The position numbers were made by a program, and so were the translations under genes. A model generated the notes under the pieces. It did no database searches and was not told the DNA's origin. It was given only the letters and a program-made list of their open reading frames with translations. A stretch of DNA of 64,000 bases from Trebonia sp963777905 (GTDB lineage Bacteria > Actinomycetota > Actinomycetes > Streptosporangiales > Streptosporangiaceae). Below are positions 1 to 10,897 of the stretch, piece after piece. Positions within the stretch are counted from its first letter, which is position 1. Every line of letters starts with the position of its first letter. The DNA lies in the NCBI GenBank assembly GCA_963777905.1, contig CAVZSM010000019.1, positions 62,001-126,000 of the forward strand, read 5' to 3'.

Positions 1-109
1 CCACGGGCATCCACAGCACGGCCCGCACGGCATCGCCTTCGCCGAGTTCCGCTTCGCCGCCAACCGGAATGACCGTGAACAGGCTCACCGCAGTCCGCAA
101 CGACCTCAC
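1..109 (-). CDS. cobS: Adenosylcobinamide-GDP ribazoletransferase, N-terminal part (runs off window)
   Basis: The minus strand from a GTG at 109 reads MRSLRTAVSLFTVIPVGGEA, which matches the typical CobS beginning (a hydrophobic segment with an SxxTxxPV pattern). CobS is the membrane enzyme that joins adenosylcobinamide-GDP to alpha-ribazole in the last step of cobalamin assembly. It follows cobU by 19 bases in the same direction and completes a cobT-cobU-cobS order. A weak GGGGA lies upstream of the start. Only about 36 residues are inside the window, so the rest of the protein cannot be judged. Confidence 0.72.
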   Translation of the reverse strand, partial: MRSLRTAVSLFTVIPVGGEAELGEGDAVRAVLWMPV

Positions 110-128
110 AGCAAGATCCCCGCGTTGT

Positions 129-758
129 TCACCGGAGCCGCTGGGCGATGCCGGCGACGCACAGCCAGACTTGCTCGCACTCGGCGGCGATCCGCGCGTT
201 GAGCACGCCAAGTTCGTCCCGGAACCGCACCCCGGAAACCGTCCCGGGAATCACCCCGGACCCAACCTCATTGCTGACGGCAACAACATGCCGCCGGGTA
301 GCCCGCCAGGCGTCAAGCAACCCATCCACGCGCTCCGCCAGCTGCTTATCCGCATCGGGAGCGCCCTCCCAGAGCCCGCACTCCTCCATCACCCCAGCCA
401 GCCACGTAGAAAGGCAGTCCACCAGCACGGCACTCTCCAGGCCATGCAGCCGTCCAGCCAGCACATCCTCGAGGTCGAGGGTTTCCATCGTCGTCCACTG
501 CTCCGGCCGCCGTTCCTGGTGCAGCCGCACCCGCTCGGCCCAGTCCGGATCCTCCACGGAGGGCAGTGGCCCGCAAGCCACATAATCCACCCGCTCCCGC
601 CGGCCCAGCAACCGCTCGGCCGTCAAGGACTTCCCCGACCGCGCCCCACCCAAAACGAGCACCCGGAACGCCTTCCCGCGCCTAGGCCGCCCCGGAAGCG
701 CCAGCCTCCGGGCAGGCGCCAACGAACCAGGCTGGCGTCCACGCAAGCGTCGGCTCAT
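129..758 (-). CDS. cobU: Adenosylcobinamide kinase / adenosylcobinamide-phosphate guanylyltransferase
   Basis: A 209-residue protein whose core begins FRVLVLGGARSGKS, the CobU/CobP Walker A motif, followed by VDYVACGP, a VLVDCLSTWL segment and VSNEVGSGVIP, all typical of the family. CobU phosphorylates adenosylcobinamide and transfers GMP to it, in the cytoplasm, during cobalamin nucleotide-loop assembly. The ATG at 758 was chosen because GGGAGGT precedes it at good spacing; a longer frame upstream (to 881) lacks family similarity. It lies between cobT (94 bases upstream) and cobS. Confidence 0.93.
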   Translation of the reverse strand: MSRRLRGRQPGSLAPARRLALPGRPRRGKAFRVLVLGGARSGKSLTAERLLGRRERVDYVACGPLPSVEDPDWAERVRLHQERRPEQWTTMETLDLEDVLAGRLHGLESAVLVDCLSTWLAGVMEECGLWEGAPDADKQLAERVDGLLDAWRATRRHVVAVSNEVGSGVIPGTVSGVRFRDELGVLNARIAAECEQVWLCVAGIAQRLR

Positions 759-852
759 TACCTCCCGCCCGAGGAGCGAGGTGCGCTGGGGAGATTTCTC
801 GCCGGTGTTCCGAAGGACTGCCGGCGAAAATCTGCCCCACGCGCCCGCAACA

Positions 853-1917
853 TCACGCCTTCTCACCAGAGACGCCGGCACTGTCGAAGGTAGCCATGTC
901 CCGCAGCACCCGCGCCGCGGCGGCCACTACCGGCAGCGCGAGCACCGCCCCTGAGCCCTCGCCGAGGCGCATCCCCAGGTCCAGCAGCGGCTGCAGGCCG
1001 AGCGCGTCGAGCGCCCGCAGCGCCCCCGGCTCGGTGGACAGGTGCCCGGCGATCAGGTAGTCCGTCACCTGCGGAGCGAAAGCCCGGGCGGCCACAGCCG
1101 CCGCGCAGGCGATGACGCCGTCGAGCAGGACAGGGACACGCCGCGCGGCGCCGCCGAGGATGAACCCCGCAAGCGCGGCGTGCTCGAGGCCGCCCACGGC
1201 CGCGAGCGTCTCGAGCGGGGAAGCCGGATCGCAGCGGTGCAGGTCGAGTGCGCGGCGCACCACATCTACCTTCCGCGCCCACGTCGGGTCGTCGATGCCC
1301 GTGCCTCGCCCGGTGACCAGCGCCGGCGTGGACCCGGTGAACACCGCGATCAGCGCGGCGGACGCGGTCGTGTTCGCGATGCCCATGTCCCCGGTGATCA
1401 GGCACCGGTAGCCCTCGTCGACCAGGTCCGCGGCGACCTTGATGCCGGTCTCCACCGCCAGCCTGGCCTCCTCAAGGGTCATCGCCGGGCCCTCGGTCAT
1501 GTCCGCGGTGCCGGGCCGGACCTTACGGGACAGCAAGCCTTGCGCCGTCGGCAGGTCCGCGGCCACGCCCACATCCACCACGCATACCGCCGCGCCTGCC
1601 TGCGTGGCGATCGCGTTCACCGCCGCGCCCGAGGCAAGGAAGTTGGCCACCATCTGCGCGGTGACCTCCTGCGGCCATGGGGTCACGCCCTGGGCGTGCA
1701 CGCCGTGGTCGGCCGCGAATACGGCGACGACGGCGGGCTCTGGGAGCGGCGGCGGGCACTGGCTGGCGATGCCGGCGAGCTGCACCGACACGTCCTCGAG
1801 CCGGCCAAGGGACCCGCTCGGCTTGGTCAGCGCCTCCTGGCGCTCCCGCGCCGCCACGACAGCGGCGGCGTCGAGCGGCCCGACCGCCGCGATGGTGTCT
1901 TCGAGCAGCCCAGTCAT
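853..1917 (-). CDS. cobT: Nicotinate-nucleotide-dimethylbenzimidazole phosphoribosyltransferase
   Basis: A 354-residue CobT. It carries the substrate loop TKPSGSLGRLED near residue 30, FAADHGVHAQGVTPWPQ, GDMGIANTT, and the C-terminal GEGSGAVLALP with the family's catalytic glutamate. It makes alpha-ribazole phosphate from dimethylbenzimidazole and nicotinate mononucleotide for the lower cobalamin ligand. The ATG at 1917 is preceded by GGGGAGG; the frame remains open further upstream, but that part is only repeats and the antisense of the next gene. First gene of the cobT-cobU-cobS run; no cobalamin riboswitch is apparent in the 127-base divergent spacer. Confidence 0.95.
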   Translation of the reverse strand: MTGLLEDTIAAVGPLDAAAVVAARERQEALTKPSGSLGRLEDVSVQLAGIASQCPPPLPEPAVVAVFAADHGVHAQGVTPWPQEVTAQMVANFLASGAAVNAIATQAGAAVCVVDVGVAADLPTAQGLLSRKVRPGTADMTEGPAMTLEEARLAVETGIKVAADLVDEGYRCLITGDMGIANTTASAALIAVFTGSTPALVTGRGTGIDDPTWARKVDVVRRALDLHRCDPASPLETLAAVGGLEHAALAGFILGGAARRVPVLLDGVIACAAAVAARAFAPQVTDYLIAGHLSTEPGALRALDALGLQPLLDLGMRLGEGSGAVLALPVVAAAARVLRDMATFDSAGVSGEKA

Positions 1918-1977
1918 GGCAGCGCCTCCCCAGCGGTCAGCAGAACCAAGACAGCAGATCACGCCGGTCTCGGCTCG

Positions 1978-2030
1978 GTCAAGCGGACCAGGGTCAAGCG
2001 GACCAGGGTCAAGCGGACCAGGGTCAAGCG
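1978..2030. repeat. Tandem 15-base repeat, about 3.5 copies
   Basis: The unit GTCAAGCGGACCAGG occurs three times in perfect tandem (1978-1992, 1993-2007, 2008-2022), followed by the first eight bases of a fourth copy. It fills the divergent spacer between cobT and the amidohydrolase and ends 14 bases before the amidohydrolase start, so it overlaps that gene's likely promoter or leader. Confidence 0.95.
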
Positions 2031-2044
2031 CGGGACAATGAGGC

Positions 2045-3556
2045 ATGGCTGCTCTCGTCCTCGTCAACGGGAAGATCGTCACGGTGGACGAGCAGTTTTC
2101 CATCCGCCAGGCGGTGGCGATCGAGGGGGAGTGGATCACCGCGGTAGGCGAGGACGCTGCCGTCCTGGCACGCGCAGCGCCGGACGCGCGAGTGGTGGAC
2201 CTCGGCGGCAGAACCGCGATCCCTGGGCTGATCGACAACCACAACCACTTCGTCCGCGCCACCGAACACGCCGAGGTCCGGCTCGATGGCGTCCGCACCC
2301 GGGCCACGGCGCTTGACCTGCTGGCCCGCAGGGCCGCCGGGCTCGGAGACGGGCAGTGGCTGCTGACGCTCGGCGGGTGGCACGAAGAGCAGTGGGCGGG
2401 CGACCGCCGCGAGCTCACGCTGGCCGAACTCGACGCCGTGGCCCCCGGCCGGCCCGCTTTCATCCAGGCGCAGTACGACCACGCCAGCGTCAACACCGCC
2501 TGGCTGGACGCCATGAACGTGCCCGCGCCTGACGGGCTCCGGGCGACCGGCCGGGTCGGCGGCGGCCTGGTGGCGCTCAACCGGGCGGCGGCCGGGTTCC
2601 CCGCCGGAGGCACCAGGGAAGCCGGAGTCCGCGCCGCCATGGCCTACTGCAACAGCCTCGGGCTCACCACGGTGTTCGACCCCGGCGGGGTCGGCGTGTC
2701 CGACGCGGCCTACGCCGCGGTCCAGTCCATGGCCGGACGCGGCGAGCTGACGCTGCGCGTCCTCACCACGCTCGGCGCCGAGGTTGACGAGCCGGCCGGC
2801 AGGTTCGCGGAGAAGGTCAGGGCGAGCAACCCGTTCCAAGGCGACCACTGGTACGACCGGATCGCCGTCGGCGAGATCTACCACGCCCCGTTCCACTGGG
2901 ACCACGGCGGCCGCCCGCCAGCGCCCGCCGCCTCGGACATCGCGGCCGCGACCGAGATCCTGACCACCGCGGCGATCACCGGCTGGCCGGTGCAAACCCA
3001 TTCGGTGACGACCGGCGGCCTCGCCCTCGTCCTCGACGCCTACGAGCAGGCGGACAAGCTCCGTCCGATCCGCCCGCTGCGCTGGTCGGTCACCCACGCC
3101 GAGGGCATCACCCCGGAGCAGATCGAGCGCGCCAGGCGGCTCGGCGTCACCGTGCAGCTCCGCAGCCAGAGCGTCATCCGTGACAGCCGGGCAACCGTGG
3201 CTCCGCTGAAGCTGCTCCAAGACAGCGGCCTGACCTGGGGGCTGGGCACCGACGGCACCAGGGCTGCCCAGATAAACCCGTTCATCTCGCTGTGGTGGGC
3301 GGTGACCGGGCGGTCGCTCGGCGGCACCCAGATCCTCGACGAGCCGCTCACCAGGGAGGAGGCCCTCATCGCGCACACCAGGAGCAACGCACAGCTCGTG
3401 TTCCGCGAGAACTACCTCGGCTCGATCAGGCCCGGCCTGCTGGCGGACCTGCTCGTTCTCGACAGGGACTACCTCACCGTGCCTGACGACGAGATCAAGG
3501 ACATCAGGCCGAGCGCGACAATAGCCGGCGGAACCGTCGTGTACGGGTCGCTATGA
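2045..3556 (+). CDS. Amidohydrolase family protein (YtcJ-like)
   Basis: A 503-residue metal-dependent hydrolase of the amidohydrolase-3 type. The N-terminal strand (LVLVNGKIVTVDE) leads to GLIDNHNHF, where His66 and His68 are the expected metal ligands. Later come VTHAEGITPEQ, GLGTDGTR and the C-terminal GSIRPGLLADLLVLDRD typical of these enzymes. No signal peptide, so it should act in the cytoplasm. The substrate cannot be read from sequence; many relatives are N-acyl or amide hydrolases. The ATG at 2045 has only a short GAGG upstream. The stop overlaps the next start by four bases, so the kinase-like gene is probably co-translated. Confidence 0.88.
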   Translation: MAALVLVNGKIVTVDEQFSIRQAVAIEGEWITAVGEDAAVLARAAPDARVVDLGGRTAIPGLIDNHNHFVRATEHAEVRLDGVRTRATALDLLARRAAGLGDGQWLLTLGGWHEEQWAGDRRELTLAELDAVAPGRPAFIQAQYDHASVNTAWLDAMNVPAPDGLRATGRVGGGLVALNRAAAGFPAGGTREAGVRAAMAYCNSLGLTTVFDPGGVGVSDAAYAAVQSMAGRGELTLRVLTTLGAEVDEPAGRFAEKVRASNPFQGDHWYDRIAVGEIYHAPFHWDHGGRPPAPAASDIAAATEILTTAAITGWPVQTHSVTTGGLALVLDAYEQADKLRPIRPLRWSVTHAEGITPEQIERARRLGVTVQLRSQSVIRDSRATVAPLKLLQDSGLTWGLGTDGTRAAQINPFISLWWAVTGRSLGGTQILDEPLTREEALIAHTRSNAQLVFRENYLGSIRPGLLADLLVLDRDYLTVPDDEIKDIRPSATIAGGTVVYGSL

Positions 3557-4422
3557 CCGCCGGCCAGGCAACGCGGATCGGCGAGCTCCTCGGTGTGCCG
3601 GTGACCAGCGTCCGCACAGCGGGGGCGCAGCACGGGTACCAGCACTTGACGGCGCGGCTGGCCGACGGGCGGCAGGCCTTCGTGAAGGCCGCCCCCGGCG
3701 GGGACGAGGCCACGGCCGAGGCGTTCGCCGCCGAGGCGAACGGGCTGCGGTGGCTGGCCGAAGCCGGCGCGGTGCCGCTCCCGCGAGTGCTCGGCGTCAG
3801 CCGCGACCTGCTGGTCATCGAGCTGCTGCCGGACGGCAGGGCCACCCCGGACGCCGCGGAGGAGTTCGGCGCCGGACTGGCCCGGATGCACGCCGCGGGC
3901 GCGGCCTCCTTCGGCGCGCCGTGGCCGGGATACATAGCCAGCCTGCCGCTGGACAACACACCGGGAACAGAATGGGGGAGCTGGTACGCGGAGCAACGGC
4001 TCGTTCCGTACCTGAAGAAGGCGCATGACGACGGCGCGCTGGATGACGCGGACCTCAGCCTGGTGGAAACCGTCGTGAACAGGATCGGGGAACTCGCCGG
4101 GCCGCCGGAGCCGCCGAGCCGCATTCACGGCGACCTGTGGGCGGGGAACGTGCTGTGGTCCGGCGGGCGCGGCTGGCTGATCGACCCGGCCGCGCACGGC
4201 GGACACCGGGAGACCGACCTGGCGATGCTCGCGCTGTTCGGCGCGCCGCACCTGGAGCGGATCATGCGCGGGTACACCGGCACCGCGCCGCTCGCCGACG
4301 GGTGGCGCGCGCGGGTGCCGCTGCACCAGCTGCATCCGCTGCTCGTGCACGCGTGCCTGTTCGGCGGCTCGTACGCGGCGCAAGTCAGGGCCGCCGCCAG
4401 GGTCTCGCTAACCGGTTCTTAG
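3553..4422 (+). CDS. Fructosamine kinase family protein
   Basis: A 289-residue protein of the fructosamine/ketosamine-3-kinase fold: GYQHLTARLADGRQAFVK in the nucleotide-binding lobe, the catalytic IHGDLWAGN at about 191-199 and the metal-binding LIDPAAHGGHRETDLAML at about 209-226. Family members phosphorylate sugar-amine (glycation) adducts, releasing them from proteins or small amines. The start ATG overlaps the amidohydrolase stop (ATGA, 3553-3556), suggesting coupling. Proximity to a protein-unfolding ATPase is suggestive of protein quality control but proves nothing. Confidence 0.88.
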   Translation: MTAGQATRIGELLGVPVTSVRTAGAQHGYQHLTARLADGRQAFVKAAPGGDEATAEAFAAEANGLRWLAEAGAVPLPRVLGVSRDLLVIELLPDGRATPDAAEEFGAGLARMHAAGAASFGAPWPGYIASLPLDNTPGTEWGSWYAEQRLVPYLKKAHDDGALDDADLSLVETVVNRIGELAGPPEPPSRIHGDLWAGNVLWSGGRGWLIDPAAHGGHRETDLAMLALFGAPHLERIMRGYTGTAPLADGWRARVPLHQLHPLLVHACLFGGSYAAQVRAAARVSLTGS

Positions 4423-4466
4423 GCTGGATGACGGCACGCCCAACGACTGCCGGTCAGGAGGACCAC

Positions 4467-7028
<2,562 letters not shown>

Positions 7029-7042
7029 GCGCTGAGCTCGCC

Positions 7043-7088
7043 TTTGTCCCTGTTTTCTGTCGCTATCACGACAGAAAACAGGGACAAA
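7043..7088. terminator. Perfect 20-bp hairpin between convergent genes
   Basis: Arms 7043-7062 and 7069-7088 are perfectly complementary over 20 bp with the six-base loop CTATCA. The stem has T-rich and A-rich ends on either side, so it can act in both directions between the converging unfoldase gene (ends 7028) and glycosidase gene (ends 7101). It is conspicuously less GC-rich than its surroundings. Confidence 0.85.
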
Positions 7089-7100
7089 CCGCGGCGCCTG

Positions 7101-8801
7101 CTAAACGCTCAGCCAGGCGGTGGTGTCCGGAGGAAGCTGGCCGTCGTCGGCGAGCGGCCCGCTCGTAAGCAGCACCGCGGCGTGGGGCGGCAACTCGACA
7201 GGCCCGGCCGACAGGTTGGCGACGCAGCGGACGCCGCCGTCGGCGTCGCCGCCTGACGTACCGGGCGCGCTGGGCACCCGGTCGAACGCGAGCACACCGC
7301 CGTCAGCTACGGGCAGCCAGGTCATCGGCCCGTCGCCGAGCGCCGCGGACGCGCGGCGGATGCCCAGCGCGTCCCGGTACAGCCGGAGCATCGAGTCGTC
7401 GCTGGCCGACTCGGCTTCCACGGTCAGGTCGCGCCACTCCTTGGGCTGCGGCAGCCACGGCTCGCGGACCGCGCCGGGCGGCGAGAAGCCGAACGGCGGT
7501 TCCGTCCCCGACCACGGCAGCGGCACCCGGCTGCCGTCCCGGCCGGGGTCCGCGCCGTGAGTGCGCCGCCAGATCGGGTCCTGGCGCAGGTCGTCGGGGA
7601 TGTCCTGCACCTCCCACAGGCCGAGTTCCTCGCCCTGGTAGATGTACACCGAGCCGGGCAGCGCCATCGTCAGCAGCGCCGCCGCCCGCGCTCGCTTAGT
7701 ACCGAGCGCGAGGTCGACGGGGAAGTTGTGGAAGTACCGCCGCCGCAGCAGGTCGAACGCGGTGTCCGCCCGCCCGTACCTGGAGACGATCCTGTCCACG
7801 TCGTGGTTGGACAGCACCCAGGTGGCCGGGGCGCCAGCCGGCTCGTTGAGCGCCAGCGTCTCCTCGATGACCCGGCGCAGCGCGGCGGCGTCCCACGGGC
7901 AGCTCAGGTACGGGAAGTTGAAGACCGTGTGCAGCTCACCAGCGGTGACGTAGCGCGCGAGCCGCGCGGCATCGGGCAGCCAGATCTCGCCGATCAGCAC
8001 CCGTCCGGGATATTCGTCGGCGACGGCCCGCCAGGACCGGTAGACGTCGTGCACGTCGTCGCGGTCGGTGAACGGGTGCCCAGGACCCGGCGGCTCGTCA
8101 AGGCCGACATCCGGCAGCCGAGGGTCCTTGGTGAGCAGCGCGCCCGAGTCGATCCTGATGCCGTCCACCCCGCGGCCGAACCAGAACCGCAGCACGTCCT
8201 CGAATTCGTGCCGGACATCCACATTGCCCCAGTTGTAGTCCGGCTGCTGCGGCGCGAACAGGTGCAGGTACCACTCGCCGGGCGAGCCGTCCGGCTCGGT
8301 GACCCGGGTCCAGGCGGGGCCGCCGAAGATCGACTGCCAGTTGTTCGGCGGCTCGTCGCCGGACGGACCCCGGCCCGGCCGGAACCAGAACCGGTCCCGC
8401 TCCGCCGACCCCGGCCCGGCCGCCAGCGCGGCGGTGAACCACGGATGCTGGTCAGACGCGTGGTTGGGCACCACATCGATGATGATCCTGATGCTCATCG
8501 CGTGCGCCTCAGAGATCAGCGCGTCCGCGTCCGCCAGCGTGCCGAACACCGGCTCGATCCCCCGGTAGTCCGAGATGTCGTAGCCGGCGTCGGACATCGG
8601 CGACGGGTACCAGGGATTGAACCAGATCGCGTCCACGCCGAGGTCGGCGAGATAGACGAGGCAGGACCGGACCCCGGCCAGGTCGCCCACCCCGTCCCCG
8701 TTGCCGTCCGCGAAGCTGCGCACGTAAAGCTGGTAGATCGCGGCGCTGCGCCACCACGAGTCGCCGTCGCCGGACGGCACGCAAGATCCAGTTTCGTGCA
8801 C
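7101..8801 (-). CDS. Glycoside hydrolase family 13 enzyme (alpha-glucosidase type)
   Basis: About 566 residues. The sequence WWRSAAIYQLYVRSFADGNG and the catalytic set GIRIDSG (Asp218 nucleophile), LIGEIW (Glu272 acid/base) and SNHDVDR (Asp334) define an alpha-glucosidase / oligo-1,6-glucosidase-like GH13 member. No signal peptide, so it should hydrolyse imported alpha-glucosides in the cytoplasm. It is the last gene of a minus-strand run with a binding protein and two permeases, as in actinomycete agl loci. The GTG at 8801 is my best start; an in-frame GTG at 8822 is possible. Confidence 0.9.
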   Translation of the reverse strand: MHETGSCVPSGDGDSWWRSAAIYQLYVRSFADGNGDGVGDLAGVRSCLVYLADLGVDAIWFNPWYPSPMSDAGYDISDYRGIEPVFGTLADADALISEAHAMSIRIIIDVVPNHASDQHPWFTAALAAGPGSAERDRFWFRPGRGPSGDEPPNNWQSIFGGPAWTRVTEPDGSPGEWYLHLFAPQQPDYNWGNVDVRHEFEDVLRFWFGRGVDGIRIDSGALLTKDPRLPDVGLDEPPGPGHPFTDRDDVHDVYRSWRAVADEYPGRVLIGEIWLPDAARLARYVTAGELHTVFNFPYLSCPWDAAALRRVIEETLALNEPAGAPATWVLSNHDVDRIVSRYGRADTAFDLLRRRYFHNFPVDLALGTKRARAAALLTMALPGSVYIYQGEELGLWEVQDIPDDLRQDPIWRRTHGADPGRDGSRVPLPWSGTEPPFGFSPPGAVREPWLPQPKEWRDLTVEAESASDDSMLRLYRDALGIRRASAALGDGPMTWLPVADGGVLAFDRVPSAPGTSGGDADGGVRCVANLSAGPVELPPHAAVLLTSGPLADDGQLPPDTTAWLSV

Positions 8802-8848
8802 AGTCAAACCTGCTTTCTCCACTAGGAGGGTGCCCAGATAACGGGAAG

Positions 8849-9787
8849 TCAGCCCCTGATGCCGCCCGCGGTGAGGCCGGCCATGATGTTGCGCTGGAAG
8901 ATCAGGAAGAACACGATCGTCGGGACCGCGGCCATCGCGGACGCGGCGATGATGAGGTTCTCCGGCGTCCCGTACGTCGCCTGCCAGATGCCGACGTTCA
9001 GCCCCTCCCTGGTCGGGCTGTAGCCGTACTCGACGAGCAGCGGCCAGAGGAAGTCCTTCCATACCGCGACCGTGGCGAAGATCGAGACCACGCCGATGAT
9101 CGGCCGCGACATGGGCAGCACAATCCTCCACAGGATCATCAGCGGGGACGCGCCATCCACGGCCGCGGCGTCGATGTAGTCCGTCGGTATGGAGTCGAAG
9201 AACCGCTTGAGCAGGAAGATGTTGAACGCGTTGGCCACCGACGGCAGCCAGATCGCCTCCGGCGAGCCGACCAGGTTCCAGTGCACCAACGGCAGGTTCA
9301 CGATGGTCACGTACTGCGGCACCACGAGCACGGTAGCCGGGATCATTAGCGTGGCGAGCATGAGGAACAGCACGACGTTGCCAAGCACCGGGCGCAGCTT
9401 GGACAGCGAGTAGGCGGCGGTTACGTCGAACACGAGTTGAAACGCCAGCGCGCCGGCCGCGTAGTAGACGGAGTTCCACAGCATCCGCCCGACGTCGAGC
9501 CGGTTCCACGCCTCCGTGTAGTTGCTGGGGTACACGTGATGCGGGTAGAGCGTGGGCGGGGTAGCGATCGCTTCCTGAGTCGACTTGAGCCCGTCGGTGA
9601 ACAGGAAGTACAGCGGCCCGATGAACACCAGCGTGAACAGCACGATCACAAGGGTGAGCACGATCCGGTACGTGATCTTCCCGCGTCGGCGGTTCAGCGC
9701 GACGCTAGAGATCAGCGTCCGTGTGGACGTCGTGTCGCGGCGCTTGTTCACCTGGGCTCGGGTGCTGACGGTAGCGGTGGCAGCCAT
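8849..9787 (-). CDS. Sugar ABC transporter permease (MalG type)
   Basis: A 312-residue inner-membrane permease with about six transmembrane helices (first near residues 40-65) and the cytoplasmic EAA loop YIDAAAVDGASPLMILWRIV, which docks the ATPase. It pairs with the permease just upstream (11-base gap) and the lipoprotein at 10898 to form an alpha-glucoside importer. RBS-like AGGGGA precedes the ATG. No ATPase gene lies in this cluster; the MsiK-like protein at 17115 is a candidate partner. Confidence 0.93.
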   Translation of the reverse strand: MAATATVSTRAQVNKRRDTTSTRTLISSVALNRRRGKITYRIVLTLVIVLFTLVFIGPLYFLFTDGLKSTQEAIATPPTLYPHHVYPSNYTEAWNRLDVGRMLWNSVYYAAGALAFQLVFDVTAAYSLSKLRPVLGNVVLFLMLATLMIPATVLVVPQYVTIVNLPLVHWNLVGSPEAIWLPSVANAFNIFLLKRFFDSIPTDYIDAAAVDGASPLMILWRIVLPMSRPIIGVVSIFATVAVWKDFLWPLLVEYGYSPTREGLNVGIWQATYGTPENLIIAASAMAAVPTIVFFLIFQRNIMAGLTAGGIRG

Positions 9788-9798
9788 TGACCATTCCC

Positions 9799-10770
9799 CT
9801 AGCCGCGCTCACGGGTGGCCCACAGGAACCCGCCGGAGAACACGGCGAGCACCAGCATGAGGACCACGCCGAGGGCCGAGGCGCTGTTGTAGTTGCTCGC
9901 GCCGCTCAACGCGAATGCGTACTGATAGATGAGCATCACCACGGACTGCGTGTTGTCCCCCACGCCGCCGCCGCCGTTGGTCAGCACGAAGGACTCGATG
10001 AACATCTGCATGGTGGCGACGACCTGCAGCATCAGCAGCAGCGTCAGGATCAGCCTGGTCTGCGGGATCGTGACGTGCCTGATCCGGCGGAAGATGCCCG
10101 CCCCCTCAAGCTCGGCCGCCTCGTACAGCTCGCCGGGGATGTTCTGCAGCGCGGCCAGGTAGATGAGCGTGGCGCTGCCCATGTTCATCCAGGTCGACGC
10201 GATCACCACCGACACCATCGCGGTGCTGATGAACCCGTTGCCCGGCTGGAACACCCACTGCGACGTCGGCAGGTGCAGGAAGTGGAGGATGTCGTCGAAG
10301 AGCCCGTACTGCGGGTTGTAGAAGTAGGCGAACAGCAGCAGCGCCGCGGCCGGCGTCAGCATCACCGGCAGGTAGACGAGCGCCCGCAGGTAGCCGCGCG
10401 CGTGCCGCAGCTCGTTGAGCACGATCGCCACGACGAACGGGACCGCGTACCCGAGGACCAGCGCGAGCAGAGTGAACTCCAGCGTGTTCCGCCAGGCCTG
10501 CCAGAAGGTCGGGTCATGGAATATCCGGAGGTAGTTCGACCACCCCGCAAACGCGTAGCCGCCCCCGTATACCGGCTTCTGGAAGCTCATGATGACTTCG
10601 CGGACGATCGGGTACCAGGAGAAGAACGAGAAGCAGAGCACGGCCCCGATCAGGAACCCCCAGGCGGCGCCGTTGCGCCGGGCCCTGGGCAGCAGCGACC
10701 TGGGCCGCCGTCCGCGCGCGGCGGGCGCGGCCGCGGTACGCCGCGCGACACCGGTGAGAACGTTTGCCAT
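9799..10770 (-). CDS. Sugar ABC transporter permease (MalF type)
   Basis: A 323-residue permease: a basic N-terminus, a first helix around GFLIGAVLCFSFFSWYP, about six helices in all and the EAA loop LYEAAELEGAGIFRRIRHVTIP. The ATG at 10770 was chosen because AGGAGAAG lies at ideal distance; the open frame continues upstream through a GC hairpin and is not likely coding there. It should form the heterodimeric channel with the next gene. Confidence 0.93.
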   Translation of the reverse strand: MANVLTGVARRTAAAPAARGRRPRSLLPRARRNGAAWGFLIGAVLCFSFFSWYPIVREVIMSFQKPVYGGGYAFAGWSNYLRIFHDPTFWQAWRNTLEFTLLALVLGYAVPFVVAIVLNELRHARGYLRALVYLPVMLTPAAALLLFAYFYNPQYGLFDDILHFLHLPTSQWVFQPGNGFISTAMVSVVIASTWMNMGSATLIYLAALQNIPGELYEAAELEGAGIFRRIRHVTIPQTRLILTLLLMLQVVATMQMFIESFVLTNGGGGVGDNTQSVVMLIYQYAFALSGASNYNSASALGVVLMLVLAVFSGGFLWATRERG

Positions 10771-10806
10771 CGCTTCTCCTGTCCGTTGTCGTGATGGCCG
10801 GGCCGG

Positions 10807-10845
10807 GCGCGGGGCGGGCGGCTGAGGTCGCCGCCCGCCCCGCGC
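10807..10845 (-). terminator. Perfect 16-bp GC hairpin between binding-protein and permease genes
   Basis: Arms 10807-10822 and 10830-10845 pair perfectly over 16 bp around a seven-base loop. It lies 52 bases after the binding-protein stop and 37 bases before the permease start, with no T-run. Such a structure could stabilise the binding-protein mRNA 3' end or cause partial termination, giving more binding protein than permease. Confidence 0.7.
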
Positions 10846-10897
10846 TCGGCTGAGGGGGATCAATAAGGAGTCGTCCGAACGAATTCGGCTTCCTGTC

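Noticed and set aside
69..893. Long plus-strand open frame over cobS/cobU
   Set aside because: Pro/Arg-rich composition typical of antisense frames in high-GC DNA, no family motif, and it covers well-supported minus-strand genes.
1918..2044. Cobalamin riboswitch ahead of cobT
   Set aside because: The spacer is only 127 bases, largely filled by a 15-base repeat, and no B12-box-like sequence was seen.
2024..3376. 450-codon minus-strand open frame inside the amidohydrolase gene
   Set aside because: Antisense shadow: low-complexity Gly/Arg/Val composition, no start signal and no recognisable domain.
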